This document shows, piece by piece, positions 5,812 to 6,547 of a stretch of 6,547 nt of DNA. The DNA lies in assembly GCA_002308255.1 (NCBI GenBank), contig DBVZ01000075.1:1-6547 (forward strand), in the 5' to 3' direction. The position numbers were made by a program, and so were the translations under genes. A model generated the notes under the pieces. The model ran no database searches, had not been told where the DNA came from, and saw only the letters and a list, made by a program, of their open reading frames with translations. The stretch comes from Lachnospiraceae bacterium UBA1251 (lineage in GTDB: Bacteria; Bacillota; Clostridia; Lachnospirales; Lachnospiraceae). Position 1 is the stretch's first letter. Every line of letters begins with the position of its first letter.

Positions 5812-6547
5812 CCTTTTCCTATGCGTCCGCACCGGACAAAGACCGCTTAAAACATGTCACCCTGAACATCGAGCGAGGCGAATATCTGGTCCTGTGCGGC
5901 CGGAGCGGCAGCGGGAAAACGACCTTTTTAAAGCATTTAAAACCGGTCCTGGCCCCTCACGGGAAAAGGAGCGGGGAGATCTTCTTCTCCGGGAAAAAGA
6001 TCACGGAGCTGTCCGATCGCGAACAGGCGGCGAAGATCGGCTATGTCATGCAGAACCCGGACGACCAGATCGTGACGGATAAGGTCTGGCACGAGCTTGC
6101 CTTCGGGCTGGAAAGCCTGGGCGAGGACCAGAAGACCATGCGCGGCCGTGTGGCGGAGATGGCCTGCTACTTCGGTATCCAGGACTGGTTCCATAAGGAT
6201 GTGGCAACGCTGTCCGGCGGGCAGAAGCAGCTTTTAAATCTGGCGTCGATCATGGCGATGCACCCGGAAGTGCTGATCCTCGATGAGCCGACCAGCCAGT
6301 TGGATCCGATCGCGGCCTCGGACTTCTTAAATACCGTTCGGAAGATCAATATCGAACTCGGAACGACCGTGATCATCACCGAACACCGGCTGGAGGATAT
6401 CTTCCCCTATGCGGATCGTGCGGTCGTGATGGAGGACGGGGAGATCATCGCGGATGACAAGCCGCAGAAGATCGGCCGGAAGCTGTATGAGGACGGACAT
6501 GCCATGTTCGCGGCGATGCCCACCCCGGTGCGCGTGTTCTACGGCGC
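5784..6547 (+). CDS. ecfA: ECF transporter ATP-binding protein (3' partial, possibly a double-ATPase fusion)
   Basis: The frame from ATG 5784 stays open to the window end (254 complete codons). All ABC ATPase motifs are present in order: aromatic A-loop region FSYA (11-14), Walker A GRSGSGKTT (39-47; bases 5898-5924), Q-loop Q90 in VMQNPDDQIV, signature LSGGQ (143-147), Walker B VLILDE (163-168), D-loop SQLD (171-174) and switch His201 in TEHR. MQNPDDQ is typical of the ECF subfamily. The domain should be active, hydrolysing ATP on the cytoplasmic face and driving the T component. After the ABC core the sequence continues with MFAAMPTPVRVFYG (from residue 241), which resembles the linker of clostridial proteins with two fused ATPase domains; the end is not visible, so this stays an inference. 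The start is set by a strong AGGAGG. Confidence 0.93.
   Translation, partial: MAHFEIRDLTFSYASAPDKDRLKHVTLNIERGEYLVLCGRSGSGKTTFLKHLKPVLAPHGKRSGEIFFSGKKITELSDREQAAKIGYVMQNPDDQIVTDKVWHELAFGLESLGEDQKTMRGRVAEMACYFGIQDWFHKDVATLSGGQKQLLNLASIMAMHPEVLILDEPTSQLDPIAASDFLNTVRKINIELGTTVIITEHRLEDIFPYADRAVVMEDGEIIADDKPQKIGRKLYEDGHAMFAAMPTPVRVFYG

Overview
The window looks like part of one tightly packed operon, all on the + strand, from a moderately GC-rich Gram-positive bacterium. The best guess is a gut-type member of the Bacillota/Clostridia. The reasons are a membrane-tethered surface protein with helical repeats, GLUG repeats and a group-3 bacterial Ig domain, a DUF4430 protein, and an ECF-type transporter whose T subunit and ATPase resemble clostridial versions. 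The assignment comes from protein style only; no rRNA or other marker gene is present.

Layout: (i) 1-3775, the 3' part of a very large surface protein whose start lies before the window; (ii) 3768-4931, a 387-residue membrane-anchored protein with a FecR-like region and a C-terminal DUF4430 domain; (iii) 4912-5811, the transmembrane T component of an energy-coupling factor (ECF) transporter; (iv) 5784 to the window end, an ECF ATPase that runs off the edge. Each gene overlaps the next (8, 20 and 28 bases), so there are no intergenic regions, no visible internal promoter or terminator, and translation is probably coupled. I saw no RNA genes, mobile elements or CRISPR.

How the genes may work together: DUF4430 is the bacterial relative of the C-terminal beta domain of transcobalamin and intrinsic factor, and the alpha/alpha toroid in the large protein resembles their alpha domain. 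Both modules sit in the large surface protein, in the reverse of the mammalian order. A second DUF4430 sits on the short protein next to the membrane, and an ECF importer follows immediately. The simplest model is a surface capture and relay system for a corrinoid or other cofactor-like ligand that hands it to an ECF importer. The substrate-binding S component is not in the window and would be expected nearby. The ligand is an inference; no binding residue or riboswitch can be seen here.
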